Part shown: positions 36,500 through 45,824 of the stretch, piece after piece | How the letters are laid out: each line of letters opens with the position of its first letter | Numbering within the stretch: the first letter of the stretch is position 1 | From: Acidimicrobiaceae bacterium | Lineage (GTDB): Bacteria; Actinomycetota; Acidimicrobiia; Acidimicrobiales; RAAP-2 | DNA: 50,374 nucleotides | Direction: 5' to 3' | Assembly (NCBI GenBank): GCA_003155135.1 | Contig: PMFN01000039.1 | Span: forward strand, 177,327 to 227,700 | Program-made: the position numbers and the translations under genes | Notes under the pieces: generated by a model | The model's database searches: none | The model's input: the letters and a program-made list of their open reading frames with translations, nothing else | Told to the model about the DNA's origin: nothing

Positions 36500-37845
36500 C
36501 GCTGCACCTTGGAATCGACCACCACCGGCTCCCCGCGCAGCACGGTGTGGCGGACCCGTCCGAGGAGTGGGCGCCCGGCGTAGGGGGTGTTGCGGCTGCG
36601 GCTCGCCAGGGAGGCGGGGTCGACCTCCCAGCGGACGGCCGGGTCGACGACACACAGGTTGGCCGCCGCACCGGGCACGATCGGCCCCCCGTGGGCGCTG
36701 TGGCCGCCCCGACGCTCATCGTTCGGGCCGAGACGGGCGATGGCGGCGGGACGCCAGGTGAACAGGGCGAGGACCTCGCGGGCGCTGAGCGGGCCGTCGG
36801 GGCCGGCGAGCTCGGTGAGGGCGACCGCCAGGGCGGACTCGAGCCCGAGCATCCCTGCGGGGGCCTGGTCGAAGGGCGCGTCCTTCGTCTCGGGTGCATG
36901 GGGGGCGTGGTCGGTGGCGACGGCGTCGATGGTGCCGTCGACGAGGCCGGCTTTGACGGCAGCGACGTCGGCCGTCGTGCGCAGCGGCGGGTTGACCCGA
37001 AAGACCGGGTCATAACCCGCCACCACGGAGTGGTCGAGGGCGAAGTGGTGCGGGGCCGCCTCGGCAGTCACCGGCAGGCCCTCGGCCTTGGCCTGGCGCA
37101 CGAGCTCGATGGAACCCGCGGTCGAGAGGTGCAAGAAGTGCATGGGGGCCCCGGTCAGGCGCACCAACGCGAGGTCCCGGGCGACCATGGCCTCCTCGGC
37201 GACCGAGGGCATGCCCGGCAGCCCCAGGCGGCTCGACCACGCGCCCTCGTGCATCACACCTCCGCAGGCGAGCGACTCGTCCTCGCAGTGTTGGGCGAGG
37301 GTCACGCCGAGGCCGCGCGCGTAGTCGAGGGCGCGTCGCATGAGCGAGCCGTCTTGGACCCCGGTGCCGTCGTCGGTGAACAGCACCACCCCGAGGTGGG
37401 CCAGCTCGGCCATCGGGGCGAGCGCCTCACCGCGGCGACCTGCGGTGATCGCCCCCGCCACCGCCACCTCGCAGGGGGCGCCGCGACCGAGGTCGAGCAC
37501 CTGGCGGGCCACGGCGGCCGAATCGATCGCCGGCTCGGTGTTGGGCATGGCGACCACCGCGGTATACCCACCGAGGGCTGCGGCCCGTGCCCCGCTCTCG
37601 ACGGTCTCGGCCTCCTCGCGTCCCGGCTGGCGGAGGTGCGTGTGCAGATCGACGAGACCCGGGGAGACGAGGGCCCCCTCGGCGTCGAGCACGGTGGCCC
37701 CGGCCGGGGTTGCGAGCGAGGCACCGACCTCTTCGACCACCCCGTCGATGACCAGCACGTCGGCACGACGCGAGCCGGTGGCGTCGACCACCTCGCCGCC
37801 GCGCACGAGCAGGCGACCCGTCGCCACCCCGACGTCCTCAGCCAT
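36496..37845 (-). CDS. pyrC: dihydroorotase
   Basis: Cyclises carbamoyl aspartate to dihydroorotate; a zinc amidohydrolase. 449 residues (the PyrC type I length). Metal and substrate motifs: SPGLVDLHTHLRQPGREEAE (His-x-His near residue 68), TAVVAMPNTEPAID, and AVATDHAPHAPETK with the catalytic Asp near residue 311. ATG 37845 overlaps the end of pyrB by eight bases. It is catalytically complete, unlike the pseudo-dihydroorotases that partner pyrB in some bacteria. Confidence 0.95.
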   Translation of the reverse strand: MAEDVGVATGRLLVRGGEVVDATGSRRADVLVIDGVVEEVGASLATPAGATVLDAEGALVSPGLVDLHTHLRQPGREEAETVESGARAAALGGYTAVVAMPNTEPAIDSAAVARQVLDLGRGAPCEVAVAGAITAGRRGEALAPMAELAHLGVVLFTDDGTGVQDGSLMRRALDYARGLGVTLAQHCEDESLACGGVMHEGAWSSRLGLPGMPSVAEEAMVARDLALVRLTGAPMHFLHLSTAGSIELVRQAKAEGLPVTAEAAPHHFALDHSVVAGYDPVFRVNPPLRTTADVAAVKAGLVDGTIDAVATDHAPHAPETKDAPFDQAPAGMLGLESALAVALTELAGPDGPLSAREVLALFTWRPAAIARLGPNDERRGGHSAHGGPIVPGAAANLCVVDPAVRWEVDPASLASRSRNTPYAGRPLLGRVRHTVLRGEPVVVDSKVQR

Positions 37846-38887
37846 GGGCCGGCACCTTCCTCGGCTCGTCGGGCGCTGCGGGTGGATCGGTCCCGAGCAG
37901 CAAGAAGAGCACCGCCATGCGCACCGCCACCCCGTTGGTCACCTGCCGGGTCACCACCGTGTTGGCCAGCTCGGCCACGTCGGCGGCGATCTCCACCCCT
38001 CGGACCATGGGGCCTGGGTGCGTCACGATCGTGTCGGGGCCGAGCAGGCGGGCCCGCTCGTTGGTGAGCCCCCACTCGGCGGTGTACTCGCGCAGCGAGG
38101 GTACGAACGAGCCGCTGCCGCGCTCGGCCTGGAGGCGCAGGAGCGACACCACGTCTGCTCGCCCGATTGCCGCATCGAGGTCGGTGGCCACCTCGACCGG
38201 CCAGCCCTCGAGGGAGGGGGGGAGCAGGCTGCCCGGGGCGACCAGGGTCACACGGGCGCCGAGGGCGTTGTAGGCGAGCACCGCCGATCGGGCCACGCGC
38301 GAGTGGCGGATGTCGCCCACGATCAGCACCGAGAGGCCCTCGAAGCAGCCGGTCCCGAGCTCGCCCGGGTCGCGGCCCTGGCGCTCGGCGAGCACCTGGC
38401 GGACCGTGAAGCAGTCGAGCAGCGCCTGGGTCGGGTGCTCGTGCCACCCGTCGCCGGCGTTGATCACCCGGCTGCGTTTGGCCCAGCGGGCCACTTGGGC
38501 CGGGGCGCCGGCCGAGGAGTGGCGCACGATCATGGTGTCGATGCCCATGGCCTCAACGGTTTCGACGGTGTCGCGCAGGCTCTCGCCCTTTTTCACCGAC
38601 GAAGTCGACACCGAGAAGCTGAGCACGTCGGCCGACAGTCGTTTGGCCGCGGTCTCGAACGAGAGCCGCGTGCGGGTCGATTCCTCGAAGAACAGCGTCG
38701 CCACCACCCGCCCGCGCAGGGTCGGGACCTTCGGGATGGCCCGGCGCTCGACCTCAGCGAACGCCTCGGCGACACGCAGGATCTCGGCGATGCCGTCGTG
38801 GCCGAGATCGGCGATGGACAACAGGTGCGGCCCGATCGAGGCGCGCGGTGCGGGGATCGACCCCGCCTCGAGGGCGGTGCCGCTCAC
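37838..38887 (-). CDS. pyrB: aspartate carbamoyltransferase catalytic subunit
   Basis: Commits carbamoyl phosphate to pyrimidines. Motifs: [19 protein letters not shown] near residue 70 (carbamoyl-phosphate site), [12 protein letters not shown] near 145, the aspartate loop in RLQAERG, and [12 protein letters not shown] near 295. The 349 residues include an N-terminal extension of about 20 before [12 protein letters not shown] 38887 overlaps the pyrR stop (GTGA). No regulatory pyrI gene is present, so control is expected through PyrR. Confidence 0.95.
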   Translation of the reverse strand: MSGTALEAGSIPAPRASIGPHLLSIADLGHDGIAEILRVAEAFAEVERRAIPKVPTLRGRVVATLFFEESTRTRLSFETAAKRLSADVLSFSVSTSSVKKGESLRDTVETVEAMGIDTMIVRHSSAGAPAQVARWAKRSRVINAGDGWHEHPTQALLDCFTVRQVLAERQGRDPGELGTGCFEGLSVLIVGDIRHSRVARSAVLAYNALGARVTLVAPGSLLPPSLEGWPVEVATDLDAAIGRADVVSLLRLQAERGSGSFVPSLREYTAEWGLTNERARLLGPDTIVTHPGPMVRGVEIAADVAELANTVVTRQVTNGVAVRMAVLFLLLGTDPPAAPDEPRKVPAHG

Positions 38888-39453
38888 CGGTCCTCCAGCA
38901 TGCCGATCAGCACGCCTTCCTCGCTGACGTCGACCATCTCCTCGCGTCGGGTCGGCAGGTTCTTGCCGACGAAGTCGGGCCGGATGGGAAGCTCGCGATG
39001 GCCCCGGTCGACCATGACCGCCAGCTGCACCGCCCGGGCCCGGCCGAAGTCGCTCAAGGCGTTGAGGGCGGCGCGCACCGTCCGGCCGGTGAAGAGCACG
39101 TCGTCGACGAGCACGACGACCTGCCCGGTCAGGTCCATGGTGATGTCGGTGGCCGCCTCGGGCAGCACCGGGCGCAGCCCGATGTCGTCGCGGTAGAAGG
39201 CGACGTCGAGCGTGCCGACAGGCACCTGGACGGACTCGACCTGGGCGAGGATCCCCGCGATGCGATCCGCCAGGGGCACGCCGCCGGTCTGGAGGCCTAC
39301 GAGGATCACCTCGTCGAGGCCACCGTTGCGCTCGACGATCTCGTGTGCCATGCGGGTGAGGGCCCGGGCAACGTCGGCGGAGGAGAGGACCTGGGCGTGT
39401 GGAACGAACACGCCACCCTTCGGCCGGGTATGGCTGCGCTCGCGTTCTGCCAC
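38884..39453 (-). CDS. pyrR: bifunctional pyr operon RNA-binding regulator / uracil phosphoribosyltransferase
   Basis: UMP-dependent RNA-binding repressor with a type I phosphoribosyltransferase fold. 189 residues; PRPP loop [13 protein letters not shown] at 113-125; also [15 protein letters not shown] and YRDDIG near residue 87. The start is GTG 39453 with GGAGGA a few bases upstream. A canonical PyrR-binding loop (39470-39488) lies just before that site, so PyrR probably blocks translation of its own operon when UMP is high, as proposed for mycobacteria. It heads pyrR-pyrB-pyrC-carA-carB-pyrD-pyrF. Confidence 0.96.
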   Translation of the reverse strand: MAERERSHTRPKGGVFVPHAQVLSSADVARALTRMAHEIVERNGGLDEVILVGLQTGGVPLADRIAGILAQVESVQVPVGTLDVAFYRDDIGLRPVLPEAATDITMDLTGQVVVLVDDVLFTGRTVRAALNALSDFGRARAVQLAVMVDRGHRELPIRPDFVGKNLPTRREEMVDVSEEGVLIGMLEDR

Positions 39454-39469
39454 TGATCCTCCGTCCGTC

Positions 39470-39488
39470 CGGGCCTCACGGGACCCGC
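39470..39488 (-). promoter_or_regulatory. PyrR-binding RNA stem-loop in the pyr operon leader
   Basis: On the minus strand the core is GGTCCCGTGAGGCC (39485-39472). It matches the PyrR recognition pattern UCCNGNGAGG; the terminal A-U pair of the Bacillus consensus is replaced by G-C. CGGG and CC pair with GGCCCG around a bulged U and a five-base CGUGA loop. The GGAGGA ribosome binding site (39462-39457) starts seven bases downstream. No terminator follows it before pyrR, favouring translational over transcriptional control. Confidence 0.8.
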
Positions 39489-39505
39489 TTCACGGTCGAA
39501 AACGA

Positions 39506-39514
39506 ATAGTAGCA
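39506..39514 (-). promoter_or_regulatory. extended -10 promoter of the pyr operon
   Basis: TGCTACTAT on the minus strand is a TGn-extended -10. Transcription would begin near 39499, giving a leader of about 46 bases that holds the PyrR loop. No -35 is evident, as is common with extended -10 promoters. Confidence 0.5.
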
Positions 39515-39519
39515 GTTGC

Positions 39520-39537
39520 CCCGACGGCCCCGTCGGG
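39520..39537 (-). terminator. hairpin downstream of nusB, possible terminator
   Basis: CCCGACGG-GG-CCGTCGGG on the minus strand, 11 bases after the nusB stop codon. The stem is strong and GC-only, but no immediate T-run follows, so termination efficiency is uncertain. It separates the aro-efp-nusB unit from the pyr promoter. Confidence 0.5.
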
Positions 39538-39547
39538 AAGTGAGCTC

Positions 39548-39952
39548 CTACGGGCGCACCTGACGGGCCACCGTCGAGAGCACCCCGTTCACGAAGCCGC
39601 CCGAGTCGTCGGTCGAGTACGTCTTGGCCAGCTCGACCGCCTCGTCGATTACGACGGCGACGGGTGGGCCGTTCTCCTCCAGCAGCTCGGCCACCGCCAG
39701 GCGCAGCACGAGCCGGTCGATGACCGCCATCCGTTCGAGCGGCCAGCCTACCGACGCCGCCTCGATCAGCTCGTCGGCGGCGGTGGCGTGGCGTTCGGCC
39801 ACCTGGACCAGCTCAGTGGCGAACGCATCGGGGGCGACGGGCAGCGATGCGAGCACCTCACTCGGGGTCACGCCCTTCATCTCGGCCTCGTAGAGGAGCG
39901 AGAGCGCCCGCTCGCGCGCCTGGTGGCGGGTGGCGCCGTCCTGGGAGGCCAC
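39548..39952 (-). CDS. nusB: transcription antitermination factor NusB
   Basis: RNA-binding subunit of the rRNA antitermination complex (with NusE/S10). 134 residues, all-helical: RHQARERALSLLYEAEMKG at the N-terminus, WPLERMAVIDRLVLRLAVAE in the middle and PVAVVIDEAVELAKTYSTDDSGGFVNGVLSTVA at the C-terminus, all core NusB signatures. The start is GTG 39952, five bases after the efp stop. The order efp-nusB is conserved in actinobacteria and Firmicutes. Confidence 0.95.
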   Translation of the reverse strand: MASQDGATRHQARERALSLLYEAEMKGVTPSEVLASLPVAPDAFATELVQVAERHATAADELIEAASVGWPLERMAVIDRLVLRLAVAELLEENGPPVAVVIDEAVELAKTYSTDDSGGFVNGVLSTVARQVRP

Positions 39953-39957
39953 CGGGC

Positions 39958-40518
39958 CTAAGCCCGGGTCAGATAGTCGCCGGTGCGGGTGTCGACCTTG
40001 ATCACGTCGTCGATGTTGACGAAGAGGGGGACCTGGACCACCAGGCCGGTCTCGAGCGTGGCCGGTTTGCGCGCCCCAGAGACCCGGTCGCCCTGGATGC
40101 CCGGCTCGGTCTCGGTCACGGTCAGCTCGACGGAGGCCGGCAGGTCCACGCCCACGATCTCGTCGCCGTAGAGCTGGAGGATGGCCCCGTCGCCCACCTT
40201 CAGGTAGTTGGACGAGTCTCCGAGCGAGGCGGAGGGGACGGCGAGCTGCTCGTAGTTCGACGAGTCCATGAAGACGTAGTCGTCGGCGTCGCGGTAGAGG
40301 TACTGCATGTCGCGCTTGTCGATGATCGCCTGCTCGAGCTTCTCGTCGGCACGGTAGGTCCGCTCGAGCACCTGGCCGGTGCGGACGTTCTTCAGCTTCG
40401 TGCGCACGAAGGCGCCGCCCTTGCCCGGCTTCACGTGCTGGAACTCGACGACGGAGAAGAGGCCCTCGGAGAGGTCGAGGGTCATGCCGTTCTTCAGATC
40501 ATTGGTGGAGACAGCCAT
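39958..40518 (-). CDS. efp: elongation factor P
   Basis: Relieves ribosome stalling at polyproline. 186 residues in three beta-barrel domains: KOW-like (1-64), OB 2 (65-126) and OB 3 (127-186, ending VQVPLFVNIDDVIKVDTRTGDYLTRA). The loop tip is HVKPGKGGAF with Lys33 at the position modified in some bacteria; no epmA/epmB genes are here, as expected for the actinobacterial type. ATG 40518 shares one base with the pepP stop (TGATG). Confidence 0.97.
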   Translation of the reverse strand: MAVSTNDLKNGMTLDLSEGLFSVVEFQHVKPGKGGAFVRTKLKNVRTGQVLERTYRADEKLEQAIIDKRDMQYLYRDADDYVFMDSSNYEQLAVPSASLGDSSNYLKVGDGAILQLYGDEIVGVDLPASVELTVTETEPGIQGDRVSGARKPATLETGLVVQVPLFVNIDDVIKVDTRTGDYLTRA

Positions 40519-41657
40519 CAGGCAGCGACGTCCTTGTGGAAGTTGGTGAGGGCACGGCTGCCGTCCTCGGTGACGACCAGGGTGTCCTCGATGCGGACCC
40601 CACCGATGCCGGGGATGTAGACGCCGGGCTCGACGGTGACGACAACGCCGGGGGCGAGGATAGCAGTGCCCAGTGCGCTGACCGTCGGGGCCTCGTGGAT
40701 GTCGAGGCCCACGCCGTGACCGGTGCCGTGCTCGAAGCGGTCAGCCCAGCCGGCATCGGAGATGACCTTGCGGCAGACGTCGTCGACGTCTTTGGCCGCG
40801 ACGCCGGGCATGACGGCGGCGACGCCCTCCGCCTGGCTGGCGAGGACGACCTCGAAGATGCGGGCGAGCTCGCCCTGGGGCGGGCCACCCACGCAGAAGG
40901 TGCGGGTCATGTCCGAGCGGTACCCCTCGAACATGGCCCCGAAGTCGATCACCACGGCGTCGCCGGCGCGGATGACCCGCTCGCCGGGCTCGTGGTGCGG
41001 CTTGGCCGAGTTCGGGCCCGAGGCCACGATCGTCTCGAAGGCCAGGCCGTCGGCGCCGCCGCGGCGCATGGCCGTATCGAGGGCGAGGGCCAGCTCGGCC
41101 TCGGTGAGGATGCGCTCGGTCGCCGAGGACAGCAGGGGCAGCACCTCGCCCAGTGCCCCGTCGGCGATGGCGGCTGCTCGGAGCATCCTGGCGATCTCGC
41201 CGTCGTCTTTCACCTCACGCAGCTCCTCGACCACGCCGGCGGTGCGGCGGACCTCGACCGCCCCGTCCAAGTGCTCGGTCCAACGCATGGCCGATGCCCA
41301 GCTCACGTCTTCGGCCTCGAGACCCAAGGTGGCGACCGGGGCCGGCTCGACGACGGAGCGCACGGCGTCGCGCTGGGCCCCCGCTCCCCCGATCTCGATG
41401 TCGACCACGTCGCCGACGCCTGCCGCTGCCACCTGCTCGGCGGATTGGGTCCGGTAGCGGCCGTCGGTGGTCAACAGGGCGCGATCAGCGGTGACGACCA
41501 AGAGGGCGGCCGAGCCGCTGAACCCGGTGAGGTAGCGCACGTTGGCGAGCGTGGTGACCAAGAGCGCGTCGACCTCGGCGTCGTCGAGGGTCTCGCGGAG
41601 CCGGTCGAGGCGCTGGCGGACCTGGAGGGCCGGGAGGGCGTTAGCAATCGTGGCCAT
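40518..41657 (-). CDS. M24-family Xaa-Pro aminopeptidase
   Basis: Metallo-aminopeptidase that removes residues before proline. 379 residues: an N-terminal creatinase-like domain (about 1-140, with LLVTTLANVRYLTGFSGSAA) and a pita-bread catalytic domain. All five metal ligands are visible: both Asp in VVIDFGAMFEGYRSDMTRTF, His in HGTGHGVGLDIHE, Glu in VVTVEPGVYIPG and Glu in GVRIEDTLVV. ATG 41657 has AAAGGAG seven bases upstream; the few upstream codons to 41675 are not needed. The pairing with efp is conserved and fits a proline theme. Confidence 0.93.
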   Translation of the reverse strand: MATIANALPALQVRQRLDRLRETLDDAEVDALLVTTLANVRYLTGFSGSAALLVVTADRALLTTDGRYRTQSAEQVAAAGVGDVVDIEIGGAGAQRDAVRSVVEPAPVATLGLEAEDVSWASAMRWTEHLDGAVEVRRTAGVVEELREVKDDGEIARMLRAAAIADGALGEVLPLLSSATERILTEAELALALDTAMRRGGADGLAFETIVASGPNSAKPHHEPGERVIRAGDAVVIDFGAMFEGYRSDMTRTFCVGGPPQGELARIFEVVLASQAEGVAAVMPGVAAKDVDDVCRKVISDAGWADRFEHGTGHGVGLDIHEAPTVSALGTAILAPGVVVTVEPGVYIPGIGGVRIEDTLVVTEDGSRALTNFHKDVAA

Positions 41658-41687
41658 GGTGGCGCTCCTTTGCACGTCGTGCGATCG

Positions 41688-42170
41688 TCACTGCGAAGAT
41701 GCGGTACCGCTCGGGTCGAGGAGACGGGCGACCGCCTCGACCGCCAGCTCGTAACCGAGGCCGCCGAACCCTGCGATCGAACCGTCGGCGACCCGGGCCA
41801 GCACCGAGGTGTGGCGGAACGGCTCGCGGGCGGCGGGGTTGGAGAGGTGGACCTCGACCACCACGCCGTCGAACGCGCCAAGGGCGTCAGAGATCGACCA
41901 GGACGTGTGCGTGAGGGCACCGGCGTTGATGATCACCGCCGCCGCCTCGCCCGATGCGGCGTGGATGGCGTCGATGAGGTCCCCTTCGTGGTTGGACTGG
42001 ACGTGGCGGAGCTCGAGACCGTGGCGCTTCGCCGCCGCTGCCGCTGCGTCGACGTGCTCGCCGAGCGTCTTCGGGCCGTAGACCGCGGGCTCGCGCTCGC
42101 CGAGCAGGTTGAGATTGGGCCCCGAGACGAGCAGCACAAGCCGCCCGTCGTCGGCGTCGTGCACCGTCAC
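41688..42170 (-). CDS. aroQ: 3-dehydroquinate dehydratase, type II
   Basis: Third shikimate step, dehydration of 3-dehydroquinate. Small dodecamer-forming class: 160 residues with LVSGPNLNLLGEREPAVYG (Asn and the catalytic Tyr of the flexible loop), QSNHEGDLIDAIH, INAGALTHTSWSISDAL and VEVHLSNPAAREPFRHTSV (catalytic His). The GTG at 42170 overlaps the aroB stop (GTGA). The type II identity is unambiguous; the type I enzyme AroD is unrelated. Confidence 0.96.
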   Translation of the reverse strand: MTVHDADDGRLVLLVSGPNLNLLGEREPAVYGPKTLGEHVDAAAAAAKRHGLELRHVQSNHEGDLIDAIHAASGEAAAVIINAGALTHTSWSISDALGAFDGVVVEVHLSNPAAREPFRHTSVLARVADGSIAGFGGLGYELAVEAVARLLDPSGTASSQ

Positions 42171-43225
42171 GTTGCCGCCTCCATCTCCTCCAAGGTAGCG
42201 AGGACTTGGTCCTCGCCGACACCGCGGACCACTTCGACGCCCTTTTCACCGTCGAGGACGAAGGTGAGATCGTGTGCCGCCTTCTTGTCGCGCCCCATGA
42301 GCGAGACGAGTTCGTGCGGGTCGCGCTCGGGCAGGCGAGACGACAGATCGAAGGCACCGACCACCTTGCGGTGCAGTTCGACCCGGTCGTCGTCGATGCG
42401 CCCGAGGCGGCGGGCCAGCAGGGCGGCGAACACGAGGCCGATGGCCACCGCCTCGCCGTGGCGCAACGAGAGCGACTCGTCCCCGAAGGCCGACGCCTCG
42501 AGAGCGTGGGCGAGGGTGTGACCGTAGTTGAGGACCATGCGCCGGTCGCCCTCATGCTCGTCGGCTGCGACCACCTCGGCCTTGATCGACGCGCAACGCG
42601 CCACCTGCTCGTCGAGGTCGAGGGAGAGGAGCGAGGCGTCGGGCTCGCCCGGGCCCAAGAAGGCGTACTTCGCCATCTCGCCACGCCCGCACGCCCACTC
42701 TCGCGCCGGGAGGCTGGTCAGTGTCTCGGTGTCGCAGAGCACGGCACGCGGCTGCCAGAACGAGCCGACCAGGTTCTTCCCCTCGGGGAGGTTGACGCCC
42801 GTCTTGCCCCCGATCGCCGCGTCCACCTGTGCGAGCAGCGAGGTGGCGACGTTGATGTAGGCCATGCCGCGGTGGTACGTGGCGGCGGCGAATCCGGCGA
42901 GGTCGGTGACCACGCCGCCGCCCAGCGCCACGACGACGTCGGTCCGGGCCAGGCCGTCGCGGGCGAACCCCGAGGTGAGGGTCTCGATGGTGGCGAGCGA
43001 CTTGGACCTCTCGCCGTCGCCCACCACGACGATCTCGTGGGGCACCCCGAGGTCGAGGCCGTCGGCCCATCCGGCCGCCACCACCGGCTCTTGGGTGACG
43101 ACCACTGCACGCCGGACGCCGGGGCCGACCGAATCGCTGATGACCCGGGCGAGGTCGTGGCGCAGCCCGCGGCCGATCTCGACCTCGTAGCGACGTGCGC
43201 CGAGCTCGACGGGAACGCTGATCAC
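42167..43225 (-). CDS. aroB: 3-dehydroquinate synthase
   Basis: Second shikimate step; an NAD+ and zinc enzyme. 352 residues: GDGERSKSLATIETL (NAD region), ALGGGVVTDLAGFAAATYHRG near residue 100, TSLLAQVDAAIGGKTGVNLPEGKN and the zinc ligands in LNYGHTLAHALE and RHGEAVAIG. The start is GTG 43225, overlapping the aroK stop (GTGA); the frame runs further upstream but that part is an aroK shadow. The gene order aroC-K-B-Q is standard for actinobacteria. Confidence 0.96.
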   Translation of the reverse strand: MISVPVELGARRYEVEIGRGLRHDLARVISDSVGPGVRRAVVVTQEPVVAAGWADGLDLGVPHEIVVVGDGERSKSLATIETLTSGFARDGLARTDVVVALGGGVVTDLAGFAAATYHRGMAYINVATSLLAQVDAAIGGKTGVNLPEGKNLVGSFWQPRAVLCDTETLTSLPAREWACGRGEMAKYAFLGPGEPDASLLSLDLDEQVARCASIKAEVVAADEHEGDRRMVLNYGHTLAHALEASAFGDESLSLRHGEAVAIGLVFAALLARRLGRIDDDRVELHRKVVGAFDLSSRLPERDPHELVSLMGRDKKAAHDLTFVLDGEKGVEVVRGVGEDQVLATLEEMEAAT

Positions 43226-43770
43226 GGCGTCATGTGCGCTTCGCCACGGGCGAGGGCGTCGAGGATCTCGGTGACCACCTTGGCCGGGGACCGGCGGTCC
43301 ACGTCGACCACCACGTTGGCGAGCGCCGCGTAGACGGGCCGCCGTTCGGCGTCGAGCCGGGCCAGGGTCGCGGCCGGATGGTGGTCGAGCAGCGGTCGTC
43401 CCACGCCCGTCCCGACCCGGCCCACGATGGTGTCGACCGCAGCTCGCAGCCACACGACCCGGCCGGTCGACGCCAGGAGCGCGCGGTTCTCCGGGTCCAG
43501 CACCGCGCCGCCGGCGACGCCGACGATGGCCGGCTGCTCACTGGCCATCGCCCTTCGCAGGACCGCGGACTCCTCCCGGCGGAAGGCCGCCTCGCCCCGG
43601 TTCGCGAAGATCTCGGGCACGGTGGAACCGGTGGCGGCTTCGACCTCGGCGTCAGAGTCGAGGTAGGGCCACCCGAGCTTCTCGGCCAACAGGGTGCCTG
43701 TCGTCGTCTTGCCCGCACCCATCATGCCGATGAGATACACGGATTCATCGGAGCCGCCGAACGCACCCAT
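43222..43770 (-). CDS. aroK: shikimate kinase
   Basis: Phosphorylates shikimate. 182 residues: Walker A GMMGAGKTTTG near residue 15, the shikimate-site Asp pair in YLDSDAEVEAATG, ANRGEAAFRREES, and the Walker B-like VGVAGGAVLDPEN. A lid Arg lies in GTGVGRPLL. ATG 43770 is 12 bases after the aroC stop. A Shine-Dalgarno is weak (GAGAAGG about ten bases upstream). Confidence 0.95.
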   Translation of the reverse strand: MGAFGGSDESVYLIGMMGAGKTTTGTLLAEKLGWPYLDSDAEVEAATGSTVPEIFANRGEAAFRREESAVLRRAMASEQPAIVGVAGGAVLDPENRALLASTGRVVWLRAAVDTIVGRVGTGVGRPLLDHHPAATLARLDAERRPVYAALANVVVDVDRRSPAKVVTEILDALARGEAHMTP

Positions 43771-43782
43771 GACGCGACCTTC

Positions 43783-44982
43783 TCACTCGGTCCGTACGGG
43801 CACGGCCGACGGCGTCTCGCCCAGCGCCATGATGAAGCCGTCACGGTTGCGGACCATCTCGGCCACCGAGTCGCCGCCGAACTTGCGCTGCGCCTCGGCG
43901 CAGAGCACCAGGGCGGTCATCGCCTCGGCGACCACGCCCATGGCCGGCACGGCCGTGACGTCGGTGCGCTCCTTGAAGCTCTTCGCTGGCTCCTTCGAGA
44001 CAACGTCGACCGTGGCCAGGGTCGGGCGGTTCAAGGTGGCGAGCGGCTTCATGGCGACGCGTGCGCTGATCAGTCCCCCGATCGACATGCCGCCCTCGAT
44101 GCCGCCGGCGCGCACGGTGTCGCGGCGGTAGCCGCCGCTCTGCGGCGAGGCCGACTCTTCGAAGTAGATGGCGTCGTGTGCCTCCGAGCCCCGCCGCGAG
44201 GCGACCTCGAACCCCTCCCCGAGCTCGACGCCCTTCACCGCTTGGATGCTCATGAGGGCCTGCGCCAAGAGTGCGTCGAGTTTTCGGTCCCAGTGGACGT
44301 GGCTGCCCAGCCCGACGGGCACACCGTAGGCGAGCACCTCGACGACGCCGCCCAGGGAGTCGCCGTCCTTCGCCGCCGCCTTCACCTCGGCCACCATGGT
44401 GTCTTCGGTGTCGGCGTCGAAGCACCGCACGGTCGAGGCGTCGACCGCGGCCAGGTCCCCGGGACGCGGCCGCACCCCGTGGGGCGTCTCGGTGCCGCCG
44501 AGGGCGACGACGTGGCTCAGGATCGCCACGCCCAGCTCGGCCAGCAGCGCTTTGGCCAGGGCGCCCGCTGCCACCCGGGCCGCGGTCTCACGGGCCGACG
44601 CGCGCTCGAGGACGTCACGGGCGTCGGCGAAGCCGTACTTCTGCATGCCGGCGAGATCCGCATGGCCCGGTCGCGGCTGGGTGAGGACCTTCGACGGCGC
44701 TCCGGGCGCGGGTGACATTTCCTCCACCCACTTGGGCCACTCCGTGTTGGCGATCTCGATGGCGACGGGGGAACCGAGGGTGCGGCCGTGCCGGATGCCG
44801 GCGAGGAGCCGGATCTCGTCCACTTCGAACCGCATGCGGGGTCCCCGGCCGAAGCCGAGGCGCCGGCGGGCCAGCTCATCGGTCACCATCTCGGCGGTGA
44901 TGGCCAGGCCGGCAGGCAGGCCCTCGACGATCACGACGAGGGCCTGGCCATGCGATTCACCAGCGGTGAGGTACCGGAGCAC
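43783..44982 (-). CDS. aroC: chorismate synthase
   Basis: Converts EPSP to chorismate using reduced FMN. 399 residues with the signatures [20 protein letters not shown] at the N-terminus, [12 protein letters not shown], the central [18 protein letters not shown] and [14 protein letters not shown]. The long actinobacterial form has the insertion around residues 95-110. The start is GTG 44982 with GGAGG almost abutting it, a tight spacing; no better in-frame start is near. The branch precursors EPSP and FMN are supplied by genes outside (aroA) and inside (rib) this window. Confidence 0.95.
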   Translation of the reverse strand: MLRYLTAGESHGQALVVIVEGLPAGLAITAEMVTDELARRRLGFGRGPRMRFEVDEIRLLAGIRHGRTLGSPVAIEIANTEWPKWVEEMSPAPGAPSKVLTQPRPGHADLAGMQKYGFADARDVLERASARETAARVAAGALAKALLAELGVAILSHVVALGGTETPHGVRPRPGDLAAVDASTVRCFDADTEDTMVAEVKAAAKDGDSLGGVVEVLAYGVPVGLGSHVHWDRKLDALLAQALMSIQAVKGVELGEGFEVASRRGSEAHDAIYFEESASPQSGGYRRDTVRAGGIEGGMSIGGLISARVAMKPLATLNRPTLATVDVVSKEPAKSFKERTDVTAVPAMGVVAEAMTALVLCAEAQRKFGGDSVAEMVRNRDGFIMALGETPSAVPVRTE

Positions 44983-45017
44983 CCCTCCAACCTACTTTGT
45001 GGGAGCGGTGGGCCTCC

Positions 45018-45812
45018 TCAACGGGTGCCGAGCCAGGCCGAGACGACGGCCGGCCCGAACAGCACCCCCACCACCGTCCCGAGGGCGAGGGCCGGGCCGA
45101 AAGGGAAGGTGGTGCGGCGGCCGCTGCGCCGTACGAGGGCGGTGGCGATGCCGAAGACGGCACCGGCCACGAAGCCGAAGAGCAGACCGATGTAGAGGGT
45201 GCCGAATCCCAACCAGGCGAGGCCGACGGACACCACCCCGGCGAGGCGGACGTCGCCGAAGCCCATGGCGCGCGGCACGAAGAACCACAGGGCGTAGAAC
45301 ACAGCGAAGACGACGGCACCGCCGAGCACCGCGGTGCCCATGGCATGCCAGTCGGGCCCGAGGGCGCTGGCGGCAAGCAAGCCCACCACCATCAGGGCGA
45401 AGCTCGGGTAGAGGAGCTTGCGCGGGATGAGGCCCACACGCAGATCGGCGACCGACACCGCGAGCAGGCCGGCGAAGAGCACGCAGTAGGGGGCGAGCGC
45501 CGGAACCGGCCCGATCCGCCAGGCGGCGGCGGCGAGGGCGAGGGCGAGCACGACGGCGGCCAGGGCGCGCTCGGCGGGGCCCGGCGGACCCGGGGGGGCG
45601 GCGGCGGCACGCTCGGCGGGCGCCTGGAGGGCGCTCGACACCGCCGGTGCTGCTGGGGCAACACCCGGTTCGTCCCCGGCCGAGCCGGCCACAGCCAGGG
45701 TGTCGTCGGTTGCGGTGAGCTTTCTCGGTGGGATGCGCGCACCCACCTCGTCGAGGACCACGCCCCCGATCGCGCCGGCCACCGCCAGCCCGACGGTCAG
45801 GGCCGTGTGCAC
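45018..45812 (-). CDS. type IV prepilin peptidase-like protein (A24 family)
   Basis: Membrane aspartyl protease of the PilD/GxGD type. 264 residues: an N-terminal hydrophobic helix, then a Pro/Ala-rich cytoplasmic stretch (about 35-80) in place of the usual zinc-binding loop, then about six membrane segments. Catalytic Asp residues lie in SVADLRVGLIPRKLL and GFGDVRLAG (GxGD). The FPFGPALALGTVVG ending is typical. No pilin gene is nearby, but a PilD homologue beside aroC is a recurring actinobacterial arrangement. The substrate is unknown. The start is GTG 45812, 12 bases after nfuA. Confidence 0.85.
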   Translation of the reverse strand: MHTALTVGLAVAGAIGGVVLDEVGARIPPRKLTATDDTLAVAGSAGDEPGVAPAAPAVSSALQAPAERAAAAPPGPPGPAERALAAVVLALALAAAAWRIGPVPALAPYCVLFAGLLAVSVADLRVGLIPRKLLYPSFALMVVGLLAASALGPDWHAMGTAVLGGAVVFAVFYALWFFVPRAMGFGDVRLAGVVSVGLAWLGFGTLYIGLLFGFVAGAVFGIATALVRRSGRRTTFPFGPALALGTVVGVLFGPAVVSAWLGTR

Positions 45813-45824
45813 GTGGGAATCAGC

